NCBI GenBank assembly: GCA_028404615.1
Contig: JAOOBT010000003.1
Span: 65,662-129,661, forward strand
Direction of reading: 5' to 3'
Length of the DNA: 64,000 nt
From: Candidatus Pelagibacter sp.
GTDB lineage: Bacteria > Pseudomonadota > Alphaproteobacteria > Pelagibacterales > Pelagibacteraceae
The stretch's first letter is position 1; each line of letters starts with the position of its first letter. This document shows, one piece after another, positions 42,932 through 53,029 of the stretch. A program made the translations under genes and the position numbers. The notes below the pieces were generated by a model. The model was given only the letters and a program-made list of their open reading frames with translations. It did not search any database and was not told the DNA's origin.

Positions 42932-43816
42932 TTAGCTTTGTGAACTTAACCATAATGAACCACAACCTTTTGCTAGTTCCCTTATTCTAGTTATGTAACC
43001 AGTCCTCTCTGCTACCCCTATAACTCCTCGGGCATCTAATAAATTAAATATGTGACTTGCTTTTAAGCATTGATCATAAGCAGGAAGTGAAAGTTTTTTT
43101 TCAAGCAAAGATTTACACTCTTTTTCGGTGCTCTCGAAGTTATTAAGCAAGATCTCAGTATTTGCAAATTCAAAATTGTACGCTGAAAACTCTTTTTCAG
43201 CCTGAAAAAAAACTTCTCTATATTTTACACCATCATTGTTCCAATCAAGATCAAAAACATTATTTTTACTTTGAACAAACATACATAATCTCTCAAGACC
43301 GTAGGTTATCTCTACTGGAACAGGGTTACATTCTAATCCTGTCATTTGTTGAAAATAAGTAAATTGTGTAATCTCCATACCATCGCACCAAACTTCCCAG
43401 CCTAGTCCTGAAGCACCAAGCGTTGGGCTTTCCCAATCATCTTCTACAAAACGAATATCATGATTTTTTACATCGATACCTATTGTAGCCAAACTTTTTA
43501 GATAAGTTTGCTTTATGTTTTTAGGAGATGGTTTTATTATTACTTGATATTGATAATAATGTTGTAGACGATTTGGATTTTCACCGTACCTCCCGTCTGT
43601 AGGTCTTCTCGACGGCTGAACATAAGCAGCTTTCCATGGTTTCGGGCCTAAAGATCTTAATGTAGTTGCAGGATGGAATGTTCCCGCTCCTACTTCTAAG
43701 TCGTAGGGTTGTAAAATTACACACCCATTTTTACCCCAAAACTTTTGAAGATTCATAATAATATCTTGAAAAGAAAGAAAGCTTAATTTTTTTTTAACTT
43801 TTTTTTTAACTGGCAT
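42932..43816 (-). CDS. glyQ: glycine-tRNA ligase alpha subunit
   Basis: The alpha subunit carries the class II catalytic core that activates glycine. The 294-residue protein has the typical [61 protein letters not shown] (motif seen in parts), and TYGLERL near the active site. A lysine-rich stretch of about 10 residues precedes the conserved start. It is followed by glyS and abuts the protease gene upstream (43816/43817). Confidence 0.97.
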   Translation of the reverse strand: MPVKKKVKKKLSFLSFQDIIMNLQKFWGKNGCVILQPYDLEVGAGTFHPATTLRSLGPKPWKAAYVQPSRRPTDGRYGENPNRLQHYYQYQVIIKPSPKNIKQTYLKSLATIGIDVKNHDIRFVEDDWESPTLGASGLGWEVWCDGMEITQFTYFQQMTGLECNPVPVEITYGLERLCMFVQSKNNVFDLDWNNDGVKYREVFFQAEKEFSAYNFEFANTEILLNNFESTEKECKSLLEKKLSLPAYDQCLKASHIFNLLDARGVIGVAERTGYITRIRELAKGCGSLWLSSQS

Positions 43817-44629
43817 TTACAAACCAAATTTTTGCCACATAGATTTTTCTTCAATTAAATTTGCAAGTTTTTCTATAGGATCTTGAAATGACGAAGAAAG
43901 TTTTCTTGCTATAAATCCTTTTGGTTTTTCGAAATTTTTAATAATAACTTTATCTCCAAATTTTTCTTTAAGAATCTGATCAGCATTTCCTATGCCATCT
44001 ATTAATCCAAGCTTAAGTGAGGTTTTACCAGTCCAAAATTCACCGGTAAAAATATTGTTTTTTTCTGGATCTTTAAGCTTAGACCCTCTGCTTTTTTCAA
44101 CAACTTTAATAAAATCCTCGTGCAATTCTAATTGAATATTTTTTAATCTTTTAATATCCTCTTCTTTTTCTTCTTTAAAAGGATCTAAAGTGCTTTTATT
44201 TTTACCTGCTGTGTAAACTCTTCTCTCTACTCCAATTTTTTGAATCAAATCCTTAAAACCAAAAGAAGCCGATATAACTCCTATTGAACCAATAATTGAA
44301 CTTGAGTTAGCAAATATTTCGTCTCCTGCGCAAGCTATAAAATACCCTCCAGATGCAGCTACATCTTCAGCAAAAATAATTACCTTTACATTATTTTTTT
44401 CTGCAAGCTGTCTAATATAACTATAAATTAAATGTGATTGAACAGGTGAACCCCCAGGTGAATTTATTGATATAGCCACATGAGTGATCTTTTTTACCGA
44501 AAAGGCTTTTTTTAAAATATCTCTTTGATTAGCTAATTCCATGCCTTGCTTAAATCTACCAGCTGAACCAATGATCCCTGTTAGTCTAACGTGGGGAACA
44601 ATTTTTTTCTTTTTAAAAAATGAAAACAT
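43817..44629 (-). CDS. S49 family peptidase (SppA/SohB-like)
   Basis: A 270-residue serine protease of the signal-peptide-peptidase A family. Ser93 in AASGGYFIACAGDEI is the nucleophile and Lys145 (TAGKNKSTLDPF) is the expected general base, 52 residues later as in Bacillus SppA. NSPGGSPVQS forms the oxyanion region. The usual N-terminal membrane helix is missing: the protein starts MFSFFKKKKIVPHVRLTG, so it may be cytoplasmic or only peripherally bound. It is the first gene before glyQ-glyS. Confidence 0.9.
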   Translation of the reverse strand: MFSFFKKKKIVPHVRLTGIIGSAGRFKQGMELANQRDILKKAFSVKKITHVAISINSPGGSPVQSHLIYSYIRQLAEKNNVKVIIFAEDVAASGGYFIACAGDEIFANSSSIIGSIGVISASFGFKDLIQKIGVERRVYTAGKNKSTLDPFKEEKEEDIKRLKNIQLELHEDFIKVVEKSRGSKLKDPEKNNIFTGEFWTGKTSLKLGLIDGIGNADQILKEKFGDKVIIKNFEKPKGFIARKLSSSFQDPIEKLANLIEEKSMWQKFGL

Positions 44630-44776
44630 ATTTTTACGATGATTATTTTATTCTTATAACAGTAATAATCTAAATTTTAATTAATAAATGCGCTACTTAT
44701 AGTTGAATTATGGGTGCGTCACCACGTTACTATTAAAAAATTTATTATTACTCAAAAACAAATATAAATATTGTAT

Positions 44777-45790
44777 ATGGGATCAGTAATACCACTAAAA
44801 AAAACAGCTAATTCTGCTTACTTAGAACTTAAAAATCATCTTAATAAAAAACTTCAAAAAGTTGAAGGCCTTATTGAGCAAAAATTAAAAAGTGAAGTTA
44901 ATCTAATTAAAAAAATGAGTAACCATCACTTAAATTCAGGTGGAAAAAGGTTAAGAGCATTACTTACGTTAGAGTCTGCAAAACTAACAGGTTATAGAGA
45001 AGACAGCAGAGATGTAAATTTGGCTGCATGTGTTGAGCTAATTCATTCAGCAACTTTATTACACGATGATGTCATTGACGAAAGCGATTTACGAAGAGGA
45101 GTCAAAACAACAAATTCAATTTGGGGCAATCAATCATCTATTTTAGTTGGAGATTATTTACTTAGTAGATGCTTTGAGATGATGGTAGAAGATGGTGATT
45201 TAGAAATATTAAAATTATTATCATCAACATCTGCAAAAATTGCACAAGGTGAAGTTTTGCAACTTCAACATAAAGGTGAAGCTGACCTTCTCGAAGAAAC
45301 GTATATAGAAATAATCAACTTAAAAACTGCTTCACTTTTTTCTGCTGCCGCTAAAACTGGAGCTTGCTTATCTGGAAGCAACGACAAAGAAAAAAAAGCA
45401 TTAGAATCTTATGGAAGAAATCTAGGTTTGGCTTTCCAAATAGCAGATGATGCTCTTGATTATTATGCTAAGGAGAAGTTGTTTGGAAAACAGATCGGCA
45501 AAGATTTTTTTGAAGGTAAAGTAACGCTTCCATTAATCACTATTTTTCAAAAAGGAAATGATGAAGAAAAAAGTTTCTTAACTGAAATTATGAAAAAAGA
45601 AAAAAGAAATGAAGATGATTTTAGCGAGACACTTGCTTTAATTTATAAATATAAAGCAGTTGAAGCTACTTTTAAAAAAGCAGAGTATTTTGTAAATGTT
45701 TCTTACGACTCTTTAGCAATTTTTCCGGATACAGAAGATAAAAAAATCTTACAAAATTTAACAAGCTTTAGTCTTAACAGATCTTATTAA
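44777..45790 (+). CDS. ispB: long-chain polyprenyl diphosphate synthase
   Basis: This trans-prenyltransferase extends farnesyl diphosphate to the long side chain of ubiquinone (octaprenyl or decaprenyl). The first Asp-rich motif DDVID (97-101) lies in LLHDDVIDESDLRRG, and the second in FQIADDALDYYA. GGKRLRALLTLESAKL binds diphosphate. An in-frame TTG at 44771 would add two residues; the ATG at 44777 is preferred (337 residues). It is divergent from the protease gene across about 140 bp with no other ORF, and it overlaps pdxH at the stop by 4 nt. Confidence 0.93.
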   Translation: MGSVIPLKKTANSAYLELKNHLNKKLQKVEGLIEQKLKSEVNLIKKMSNHHLNSGGKRLRALLTLESAKLTGYREDSRDVNLAACVELIHSATLLHDDVIDESDLRRGVKTTNSIWGNQSSILVGDYLLSRCFEMMVEDGDLEILKLLSSTSAKIAQGEVLQLQHKGEADLLEETYIEIINLKTASLFSAAAKTGACLSGSNDKEKKALESYGRNLGLAFQIADDALDYYAKEKLFGKQIGKDFFEGKVTLPLITIFQKGNDEEKSFLTEIMKKEKRNEDDFSETLALIYKYKAVEATFKKAEYFVNVSYDSLAIFPDTEDKKILQNLTSFSLNRSY

Positions 45791-46419
45791 GGATAAAGAA
45801 GTTCTTTTTCCCATCTACCCTCTTTTTTTTTATAATTTAGTCTTTCATGAATTCTTCCTACGCCATCCAACCAAAATTCTATTTCGTCTGGTAGCAGTCT
45901 CCACCCAGACCAGTGCGGAGGTCGCGGAACATTATTTTGATCAGGATATTTCTTTTCAAACTCTTTAATTTTATCTAAGAAAGTTTCTCTTTTATCGAGT
46001 ACTTTTGATTGAGTAGATGCCCATGCTCCTATTCTATTTTTATATGGTCGAGAGTTAAAATATTCATCAGCTTCTTTTTTCGAAACTTCCTCTACTCTTC
46101 CGATCGTTCTTACTTGACGCCTTAAACTCTTCCAATGAAAACACATTGATGCTTTTTGATTCTCTTTTAGTTCACCACCTTTTCTACTTTGAAAATTAGT
46201 ATAAAAAACAAATCCTTTGTCACTCAAACCCTTGAGCAATACCATCCTGACATTTGGCTGGTTATCTTTGTTTGAAGTTGCAACAGCAACAGCATTCGGA
46301 TCATTTATTTCGCTTTCTTCTGCTTTAGAAAACCACTTTTTGAACAATTCTATAGGGTTGTCCAGGTCTTCAAAGCAAATATCGATGCCCAGTGAATTTT
46401 TGCCATTTTTTTGATTCAT
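45787..46419 (-). CDS. pdxH: pyridoxine/pyridoxamine 5'-phosphate oxidase
   Basis: PdxH uses FMN and oxygen to convert pyridoxine or pyridoxamine phosphate to pyridoxal 5'-phosphate. The 210-residue split-barrel protein shows NVRMVLLKGLSDKGFVFYTN, SRKGGELKENQKASMCFHW, RQVRTIGRVE and the C-terminal substrate site EFWLDGVGRIHERLNY followed by RLNY-type ending with LLYP. It stands alone, divergent from aroC by 34 nt and convergent with ispB. Confidence 0.96.
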   Translation of the reverse strand: MNQKNGKNSLGIDICFEDLDNPIELFKKWFSKAEESEINDPNAVAVATSNKDNQPNVRMVLLKGLSDKGFVFYTNFQSRKGGELKENQKASMCFHWKSLRRQVRTIGRVEEVSKKEADEYFNSRPYKNRIGAWASTQSKVLDKRETFLDKIKEFEKKYPDQNNVPRPPHWSGWRLLPDEIEFWLDGVGRIHERLNYKKKEGRWEKELLYP

Positions 46420-46453
46420 AATTTCTTTAAAATAATTTATACATTAATTATCT

Positions 46454-47536
46454 ATGTCTTTTAATACTTTTGGAAAAATTTTTAGGTTTACTACTTGGGG
46501 GGAGTCCCATGGGCCATCTATTGGTTGTGTTATTGATGGTTGCCCGCCCAATATCCCTTTATCAGAGAAGGATATTCAAAAAGATATGGATAGAAGACGG
46601 CCTGGACAGTCAAAGTTTACTACACAGCGAAAAGAGTCAGATAAAGCTTTAATTCTATCAGGAGTATTTGAGGGAAAAACAACTGGAACACCTATTTCAA
46701 TTATAATCCACAATGAAGATAAAAGATCTAGAGATTACGAGACCATAAAAAATAAATTTAGACCAGGGCATGCTGATTATACTTATTTTAAGAAATATGG
46801 AATTAGAGATTTTAGAGGTGGTGGCAGACAGTCTGCAAGAGAAACTGCTTGTAGAGTTGCTGCGGGTGCAATTGCTAAAATTGTTTTAAAAAAAATGTTA
46901 GGGTTAAAATTCAATGTAATTGGTGCAGTTACGCAGTTAGGATTAATGTCTTGTAATAAATTAAATTGGGATAATAAAGAAATCAGAAAAAATCCCTTTT
47001 TCTGCCCTGATAAAAAATCTGTGAAACTTTGGGAAAAATATCTTCTCGCTGTAAGAAAAGCAGGTTCATCATGTGGAGCAATTATTGAATTAAGAGCTTC
47101 TGGAATTCCTGTGGGTTTAGGCGCCCCAATTTACTCAAAACTAGATACTGATATCGCTGCCGCACTAATGAGCATTAATGCAGTTAAGGGAGTAAATATC
47201 GGTGCTGGTATGAATGCAGCTTTTTTAAGTGGAGAAGAAAACTCAGATGAGATGGGCAAAGGTTCTGGAGGAATAAAATTTAAATCGAACAAAGCTGGAG
47301 GTATTTTAGGTGGAATTTCTTCAGGTCAAGACATAATTGCATCTTTTGCAGTTAAACCTACATCTTCAATATTAACAAGCAGAGATACGATTGATAAAAA
47401 AGGGAAAAATACGAAAATATCTGTAAGAGGAAGGCACGATCCATGTGTGGGTATTAGAGCTGTACCAATTGGTGAAGCAATGATTAGCTGTGTGCTTTTA
47501 GATCACTTGCTAATGCATAAAGCTCAGTGTGGTTAG
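46454..47536 (+). CDS. aroC: chorismate synthase
   Basis: AroC turns 5-enolpyruvylshikimate 3-phosphate into chorismate with reduced FMN as catalyst, the last step of the shikimate pathway. The 360-residue protein has [40 protein letters not shown] (read in parts), [16 protein letters not shown] and the C-terminal [17 protein letters not shown]. It is a single-gene unit. Its stop overlaps that of dxs by 4 nt. Confidence 0.97.
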   Translation: MSFNTFGKIFRFTTWGESHGPSIGCVIDGCPPNIPLSEKDIQKDMDRRRPGQSKFTTQRKESDKALILSGVFEGKTTGTPISIIIHNEDKRSRDYETIKNKFRPGHADYTYFKKYGIRDFRGGGRQSARETACRVAAGAIAKIVLKKMLGLKFNVIGAVTQLGLMSCNKLNWDNKEIRKNPFFCPDKKSVKLWEKYLLAVRKAGSSCGAIIELRASGIPVGLGAPIYSKLDTDIAAALMSINAVKGVNIGAGMNAAFLSGEENSDEMGKGSGGIKFKSNKAGGILGGISSGQDIIASFAVKPTSSILTSRDTIDKKGKNTKISVRGRHDPCVGIRAVPIGEAMISCVLLDHLLMHKAQCG

Positions 47537-49452
47537 TTTGTAAATTTATTTTTATTTTTTGCTAATATTATTTTTGAATTTAAAGTTTCTTCTACTTTAT
47601 TTAATATTGATAAACTGTCTAAACCTGCTGTTTCATACATTTTTTCAGGGGTATCTTGATCGATAAAAATATCTGGTAAAATCATTGATCTGAATTTCAA
47701 ACCAGTATCAAATACACCTCTTTCAGATAATAATTGAGACACGTGAGATCCAAAACCACCAATTGAACCCTCTTCTATTGTAATTAGTACTTCATGATTG
47801 GTTGCAATTTCAATTATTAATTTTTCATCTAATGGTTTTGCAAATCTTGCATCCACAATGGTACACTCTACTCCTTTTTTGGAAAGTTTATCTGATGCCT
47901 TTTTGCATTCTTCAAGTCTAGTACCAAAATTTAATAAAGCTACTTTTTTTCCATCTTTAATAATTCTACCTTTTCCAATTTCTAAAATTTCCTTTGTTGA
48001 AGGTAGTTTAACTCCAACGCCATTACCACGGGGATATCTAAAAGCTGAAGGACGATCATTAATATTAACTGAGGTATTAATCATTTTTACGAGTTCAGCT
48101 TCATCGCTTGCAGCCATAACCACAAAATTAGGTAATGTTGATAAATAAGTAATATCAAATGAACCAGCATGTGTAGGTCCATCAGCGCCTACTAATCCTG
48201 CACGATCTATAGCAAATCTTACTGGTAATGATTGTAAAGCTACATCATGTACTACTTGGTCGTAAGCTCTTTGTAAAAAAGTAGAGTAAATCGCTGCATA
48301 GGGTTTATAACCTTCTGTTGCTAATCCTGCTGCAAAAGTAACTGCATGTTGTTCTGCTATTCCAACATCAAAAGTTCGATCAGGAAATTTTTTTTCAAAT
48401 AAGTTTAATCCTGTACCTGAAGGCATAGCACCCGTAATACCAATGATTTTTGTATCTTGTTCTGCATGTTTGATTAAAGTTTCAGCAAACACATTAGTGT
48501 AAGAGGGAATGTTTGACTTAGATTTTGTTTGCTCTCCTGTCGAAATGTTAAATTTTGAGACGCCGTGATATTTATCACCTGAGTCTTCAGCAGGTTTATA
48601 ACCTTTACCCTTTTGCGTTCTCACATGTATCAATACAGGGCCTTGATGATTTGAATTTTTAACATTTTCAAAAATCTGGACTAAATTTTCTACATCATGT
48701 CCATCAATTGGACCTACATAATAAAATCCTAACTCATTAAATAGCGTTCCTCCTGTAACAATATTTCTAAATAAATCTTCAGCTTTACCAGCTTTTTGAC
48801 TAAACCTTTTGGAAAAAGATGAAATTATCATTTTTATAGTTTCTCTTAGACTAAAATATATTTTTCCGGATAATAATTTGGCTAAATAGTTACTCATAGC
48901 TCCTACCGGTCTAGCAATCGACATATCATTGTCATTTAAAACAACTATTAAATTAGATTTTAAAACTCCGGCATTATTCATTGCCTCGTAAGCCATCCCT
49001 GCACTCATAGCGCCGTCTCCAATTACAGCTATGACATTATTTTTATCATTTGATAATTTTTTTGCTACAGCCATTCCTAAAGTCGAGGAAATAGATGTAG
49101 AACTATGTGCTGCTCCAAAAGGATCATATTCACTTTCAGTTCGTTTTGTGAATCCAGATAATCCACCGCCTTTCCTTAGGGTCTTAATTCTATCCCTTCT
49201 ACCAGTTATAATTTTGTGAGGATAACATTGATGGCTAACGTCCCAAACTAATTTATCTTTAGGAGTGTTAAAAACATAATGTAAAGCTACAGTTAATTCA
49301 ACCACTCCGAGGCCCGCGCCTAGATGCCCTCCTGTCTCGGAGACAACGTCAATTAATTCATCTCTTAATTCGTCTGAAATTTTTCTCAGATCAGCTTTTT
49401 TAAATTTTCTTAAGTCTGCAGGAAAGTTAATTTGTTTGATAAGTCTACCCAT
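47533..49452 (-). CDS. dxs: 1-deoxy-D-xylulose-5-phosphate synthase
   Basis: Dxs condenses pyruvate and glyceraldehyde 3-phosphate to DXP, the entry step of the MEP isoprenoid pathway, with thiamine diphosphate. The 639-residue protein has [17 protein letters not shown], the ThDP/Mg motif [20 protein letters not shown], the catalytic-glutamate region [16 protein letters not shown], and [11 protein letters not shown]. It shares one base with ispA upstream and belongs to xseB-ispA-dxs, a conserved proteobacterial operon. Its product flux would also supply retinal precursors. Convergent with aroC (4-nt stop overlap). Confidence 0.97.
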   Translation of the reverse strand: MGRLIKQINFPADLRKFKKADLRKISDELRDELIDVVSETGGHLGAGLGVVELTVALHYVFNTPKDKLVWDVSHQCYPHKIITGRRDRIKTLRKGGGLSGFTKRTESEYDPFGAAHSSTSISSTLGMAVAKKLSNDKNNVIAVIGDGAMSAGMAYEAMNNAGVLKSNLIVVLNDNDMSIARPVGAMSNYLAKLLSGKIYFSLRETIKMIISSFSKRFSQKAGKAEDLFRNIVTGGTLFNELGFYYVGPIDGHDVENLVQIFENVKNSNHQGPVLIHVRTQKGKGYKPAEDSGDKYHGVSKFNISTGEQTKSKSNIPSYTNVFAETLIKHAEQDTKIIGITGAMPSGTGLNLFEKKFPDRTFDVGIAEQHAVTFAAGLATEGYKPYAAIYSTFLQRAYDQVVHDVALQSLPVRFAIDRAGLVGADGPTHAGSFDITYLSTLPNFVVMAASDEAELVKMINTSVNINDRPSAFRYPRGNGVGVKLPSTKEILEIGKGRIIKDGKKVALLNFGTRLEECKKASDKLSKKGVECTIVDARFAKPLDEKLIIEIATNHEVLITIEEGSIGGFGSHVSQLLSERGVFDTGLKFRSMILPDIFIDQDTPEKMYETAGLDSLSILNKVEETLNSKIILAKNKNKFTN

Positions 49453-50327
49453 TAAAATTTTCTTTCTAGTATAAATTCAATTGTTTTAACTAATTCATTT
49501 GCTTTTTTTCCATGTTTTTTCAATTTACGCAATATTTTTCTCTTTAAATTATTAGCATACAAATAAGCTTTTTTTTCACCCATCAACTTTAATAAAGTTG
49601 ATTTACCTTTTTTGTTATCTTTTTTAACAGGCTTACCAACTAAGCTCAATGATCCCTTTTTATCTAAAAGATCGTCAGCCAACTGAAATAACAAACCTAT
49701 TTCTTCACCGAGTTTACTTAAAAATAATTTTTCACTTTTATCCTTATTTGCTACAACTCCAACGGAATATAAACAGAAGTTAAATAGTTTCCCAGTTTTT
49801 TTTTTTTGCATTTCAATAATTTGATTTATTGATTTTTTTTTATTTTCGTATCTAAGATCTAATTCCTGGCCGCCAGCAATCCCAGTATGTCCTGAACAAA
49901 TAGCTAAATATCTAGCTATCTCATTTTTAACTTTTGAGTCGAGATTAAAATTTTTGCTAGTTATAATTTCAAAAGCTAAAGTTAAAAGTGAACTACCAGC
50001 TAATACCGCTGATGCTTCTCCAAATTTTATATGTGTCGATGGTTTTCCTCTTCTTATTGAGTCATTATCCATACAAGGCAAATCATCATGTATTAATGAA
50101 TATGAATGTATACACTCTACAGCAGCGCAAATATTTATCAATTTTTTTTCACTTAAATTATATATTTTACCCGTGTCAAAAATTATAGATGATCTAATTT
50201 TTTTTCCACCTGATATAACTCCATATTTCATTGGCTTTATGAGTAAAGATTTATTTTGTAATTTTAAATAATTAAGTAAAAATCTATCGACTTTTTTTGC
50301 ATTTTTTTTTAATTTTATTTTAATCAT
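49452..50327 (-). CDS. ispA: short-chain prenyl diphosphate synthase (GPP/FPP)
   Basis: IspA makes geranyl and farnesyl diphosphate from IPP and DMAPP. The 291-residue protein has [15 protein letters not shown], the first Asp-rich motif DDLPCMD at 81-87 with the two-residue insertion typical of bacterial FPP synthase, and [13 protein letters not shown] as the second. It lies between xseB (adjacent) and dxs (one-base overlap). The farnesyl product would feed IspB, encoded about 4 kb away, and undecaprenyl and carotenoid routes. Confidence 0.94.
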   Translation of the reverse strand: MIKIKLKKNAKKVDRFLLNYLKLQNKSLLIKPMKYGVISGGKKIRSSIIFDTGKIYNLSEKKLINICAAVECIHSYSLIHDDLPCMDNDSIRRGKPSTHIKFGEASAVLAGSSLLTLAFEIITSKNFNLDSKVKNEIARYLAICSGHTGIAGGQELDLRYENKKKSINQIIEMQKKKTGKLFNFCLYSVGVVANKDKSEKLFLSKLGEEIGLLFQLADDLLDKKGSLSLVGKPVKKDNKKGKSTLLKLMGEKKAYLYANNLKRKILRKLKKHGKKANELVKTIEFILERKF

Positions 50328-50534
50328 TTATTTTTTTCCTGAAATTTCCTTGAACTTTTTTTTGAACAATTCATCAATATGTTTATTAAGCTGTATAAGT
50401 CTTTGGTAATCACCTATTGAGTCATCTAGATTGGTCGTTTGATTTTCTAATTTGCTCAAAATTTCATCTATTTCCCTTCTAGTCTCTTTTAATGATTTAC
50501 TTTTTATATCAGCTGGAATATTTTCATATTTCAT
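50328..50534 (-). CDS. xseB: exodeoxyribonuclease VII small subunit
   Basis: XseB is the small regulatory subunit of exonuclease VII, which degrades single-stranded DNA. The 68-residue helical protein has the family core EIDEILSKLENQTTNLDDSI followed by YQRLIQLNKHIDELFKKK. Its position directly before ispA and dxs is the classic arrangement and supports this short gene. It is divergent from the Sua5-like gene by only 21 nt. Confidence 0.92.
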   Translation of the reverse strand: MKYENIPADIKSKSLKETRREIDEILSKLENQTTNLDDSIGDYQRLIQLNKHIDELFKKKFKEISGKK

Positions 50535-50555
50535 CTGATAAATAATAATTACATT

Positions 50556-51512
50556 ATGAAAAATAGCTATTCAAATATATATACTTTCAACGAAAAAATT
50601 CTTAACAAATTGGTTAATAGTTTAAAAAATGGAGGTGTTGCAGGGCTGCCGACAGAAACAGTGTATGGGCTGGGAGGGAATGCTTATTTAAAAAAATCTG
50701 TTCAAAAGATATTTGAATTAAAGGGTAGGCCAAAAAATAATCCACTTATAATTCATTATCATAGTTTAAACGATGCAAAGAATGACATTGAAATTAATAA
50801 TTATTTAGTAAATTTATATAGAAAATTTTGTCCAGGACCTATTACATTTATTTTAAAACGAAAAATGAAATCTAAAATTCAACCCTCCGCATGTGCAAAA
50901 TTAAATACAGTAGCTGTCAGATTTCCAAAGCATAGGGTTGTGAGAACTTTGTTAAAAAAAATTGAGTTTCCTTTAGCCATGCCTAGCGCAAATAAATCTT
51001 CAGGTGTTAGTCCAGTTAGCCCAAAAGATGTTTTTGAAGAATTCAAAGAAAAACTTAAATTAATTATAAATGGTGGAAGTTGTAAAATAGGTTTAGAGTC
51101 AACTGTAATTGATTTAACTGGTACACCACAAATTTTACGGCCAGGCATCATTGATAAATTTTTAATAGAAAAAACTTTAAAATTAAAAGTTCTTTACAAT
51201 TTTAAAAATAAAAAAATTATGTCCCCTGGAATGATGAAAAAACATTATTCCCCTGGAATACCTGTTTTAATTAATCAAAAAAAACATGACGGGAAAAGTG
51301 CGTTTATTTACTTAGGAGATAAACACAAATATAAAAATTCTTTTTTTTCTTTAAGCGAAAGATCAAATTTAAAAGAGGCAGCGACAAATTTATACAAGTT
51401 ATTTAGATTAATAAAAAGAAAAGGCTATAAAAAAATTCAAATATGTAAAATACCAGATACGGGTCCTGGAATAGCAATCAATGATAGGATAAGAAGAGCA
51501 TCAAAATTTTAA
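50556..51512 (+). CDS. tsaC: L-threonylcarbamoyladenylate synthase (Sua5/YrdC)
   Basis: This enzyme makes threonylcarbamoyl-AMP for the t6A37 modification of ANN-decoding tRNAs. The 318-residue protein has a YrdC domain (about 10-200) with AGLPTETVYGLGGNAY, KGRPKNNPLIIHY and MPSANKSSGVSP, plus a C-terminal Sua5 domain (from about 225, MSPGMMKKHYSPGIPVLI), which distinguishes it from the short YrdC form. It is followed 1 nt later by the ABC ATPase gene, though no functional link is known. The start is ATG at 50556. Confidence 0.93.
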   Translation: MKNSYSNIYTFNEKILNKLVNSLKNGGVAGLPTETVYGLGGNAYLKKSVQKIFELKGRPKNNPLIIHYHSLNDAKNDIEINNYLVNLYRKFCPGPITFILKRKMKSKIQPSACAKLNTVAVRFPKHRVVRTLLKKIEFPLAMPSANKSSGVSPVSPKDVFEEFKEKLKLIINGGSCKIGLESTVIDLTGTPQILRPGIIDKFLIEKTLKLKVLYNFKNKKIMSPGMMKKHYSPGIPVLINQKKHDGKSAFIYLGDKHKYKNSFFSLSERSNLKEAATNLYKLFRLIKRKGYKKIQICKIPDTGPGIAINDRIRRASKF

Positions 51513-51513
51513 A

Positions 51514-52248
51514 ATGAAATTGGAAATAAAAAATCTAGTGAAAAAATTTGAGACTGTAACGGCTGTAAATAACATTAGCTTCACATTAGAAAAAAATAGT
51601 ACTTTGGGCCTTCTTGGTCCTAATGGATGTGGAAAAACTACCTCAATAGGAATGATGCTTGGTTTAATAACACCAACTAGTGGAAAAATATATATAAATG
51701 AGATTTCCTTAGAACCAAAAAATAGAATTAAATTATTAACTTTGATGAACTTTGCTTCCCCTTATATCGAATTACCAAAAAAACTTACTGTAAAGCAAAA
51801 TTTAGAGGTTTATGCAAGATTATACGGAGTAAAAAAAATCTACGATAGACTGAGTGAATTAGTGGAAGATTTAAATTTGCAAAAATTTTTATACAAAAAA
51901 ACTGGGGAACTTTCTTCTGGACAAAAAAATAGAGTTGCTTTAGCAAAATCCCTAATTAATAAACCTAAATTGTTATTTTTAGACGAACCGACAGCTAGTC
52001 TGGATCCTGATGTTGGAGATTTTGTTAGGGAGTATATTGAGAGATATAAAAAAAATAATGAACTCACAATATTGTTAGCTTCACATAATATGAGTGAAGT
52101 TGAAAGACTTTGCAATAAAATTGTAATGATGAAGCAAGGTGAGATCGTAGATAGTGGTACTTGCGGAGAATTAATTAAAAAACATGGAAGAGCTAACTTA
52201 GAAGATACTTTTTTAAAAATAGCTAGGAGCAAAAATGAATTGGGGTAA
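51514..52248 (+). CDS. ABC-2 type exporter, ATP-binding protein
   Basis: A 244-residue nucleotide-binding protein with Walker A GPNGCGKT (35-42), signature LSSGQ (133-137), Walker B LLFLDEP (153-159) and switch His191. It resembles ATPases of ABC-2 exporters for polysaccharides or small hydrophobic compounds. It overlaps the permease gene by 14 nt, so the two clearly form one transporter. It follows the Sua5-like gene after 1 nt and is followed by oxygenase-like, FkbM and GT17 genes, which suggests export of a modified glycan or glycolipid; that is inference. Confidence 0.92.
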   Translation: MKLEIKNLVKKFETVTAVNNISFTLEKNSTLGLLGPNGCGKTTSIGMMLGLITPTSGKIYINEISLEPKNRIKLLTLMNFASPYIELPKKLTVKQNLEVYARLYGVKKIYDRLSELVEDLNLQKFLYKKTGELSSGQKNRVALAKSLINKPKLLFLDEPTASLDPDVGDFVREYIERYKKNNELTILLASHNMSEVERLCNKIVMMKQGEIVDSGTCGELIKKHGRANLEDTFLKIARSKNELG

Positions 52249-53026
52249 AGTATTTGCTTTGAGTTTAAGGCATATATATTTAATTAAAGGTTCTTTCCCA
52301 AGAATTCTCGATCTGATTTATTGGCCTACAATTCAAATATTTTTGTGGGGATTTATATCTAAATTTTTTACGCTAAGTTCCTCATATTTTGAAAACACCG
52401 TAGGAATAATTTTGAGTGCAGCAATACTTTACGATTTTCTTTTTAGATCCAGCATAAGTTATAATATGATGTTCCTTGAGGAAATTTGGAGTAGAAATTT
52501 CACAAACTTGTTTATTGCACCAATTAAACTTAGTGAAATAATAACTGCATTAACTTTTACAGCAATTTTTAGAACTTTAATTGGTTTAATTCCTGCAGCA
52601 TTAATAGCAATCCCTCTTTTTGGTGTTTCTATTTTTAAAATCGGAGCTCCATTAGTATTTTTACTTATAACGCTTTATATTTTTGGAGTTACATTAGGTC
52701 TTTTGGTGACTGCAGGATTAGTGAGATTTGGACCATCATTTGAAAACATTGCTTGGGCGAGTTTGTTTTTTTTAGCGCCCCTAGGATGCATCTATTATCC
52801 TATTGAAATATTACCCGGATGGCTTCAAGTTATTGCTAAATTACTACCTTTAGTTCACATTTTTGAAGAGATGAGAAATATTTTAATTCATGATATCATA
52901 AATTATAGTCAAATATTAAAAGCTATCTTCATATCTTTTGTTTATTTTTTGATAGGGATACTCATTTTTTACCTATCTTATAATGGAGCCAAAAATAGGG
53001 GTACTTTAATTAATATGGGAGAATAG
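52235..53026 (+). CDS. ABC-2 type exporter, permease
   Basis: A 263-residue inner-membrane protein with about six hydrophobic helices, an ABC-2 permease. The segment FLAPLGCIYYPIEILPGWLQVIAKLLPLVHIFEEMR (read as two parts) before the last helix is typical of ABC-2 permeases, including those of the NodJ and polysaccharide type. Its start lies inside the ATPase gene (14-nt overlap). No periplasmic or adaptor partner is adjacent. The substrate is not determined by sequence. Confidence 0.9.
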   Translation: MNWGKVFALSLRHIYLIKGSFPRILDLIYWPTIQIFLWGFISKFFTLSSSYFENTVGIILSAAILYDFLFRSSISYNMMFLEEIWSRNFTNLFIAPIKLSEIITALTFTAIFRTLIGLIPAALIAIPLFGVSIFKIGAPLVFLLITLYIFGVTLGLLVTAGLVRFGPSFENIAWASLFFLAPLGCIYYPIEILPGWLQVIAKLLPLVHIFEEMRNILIHDIINYSQILKAIFISFVYFLIGILIFYLSYNGAKNRGTLINMGE

Positions 53027-53029
53027 AGT

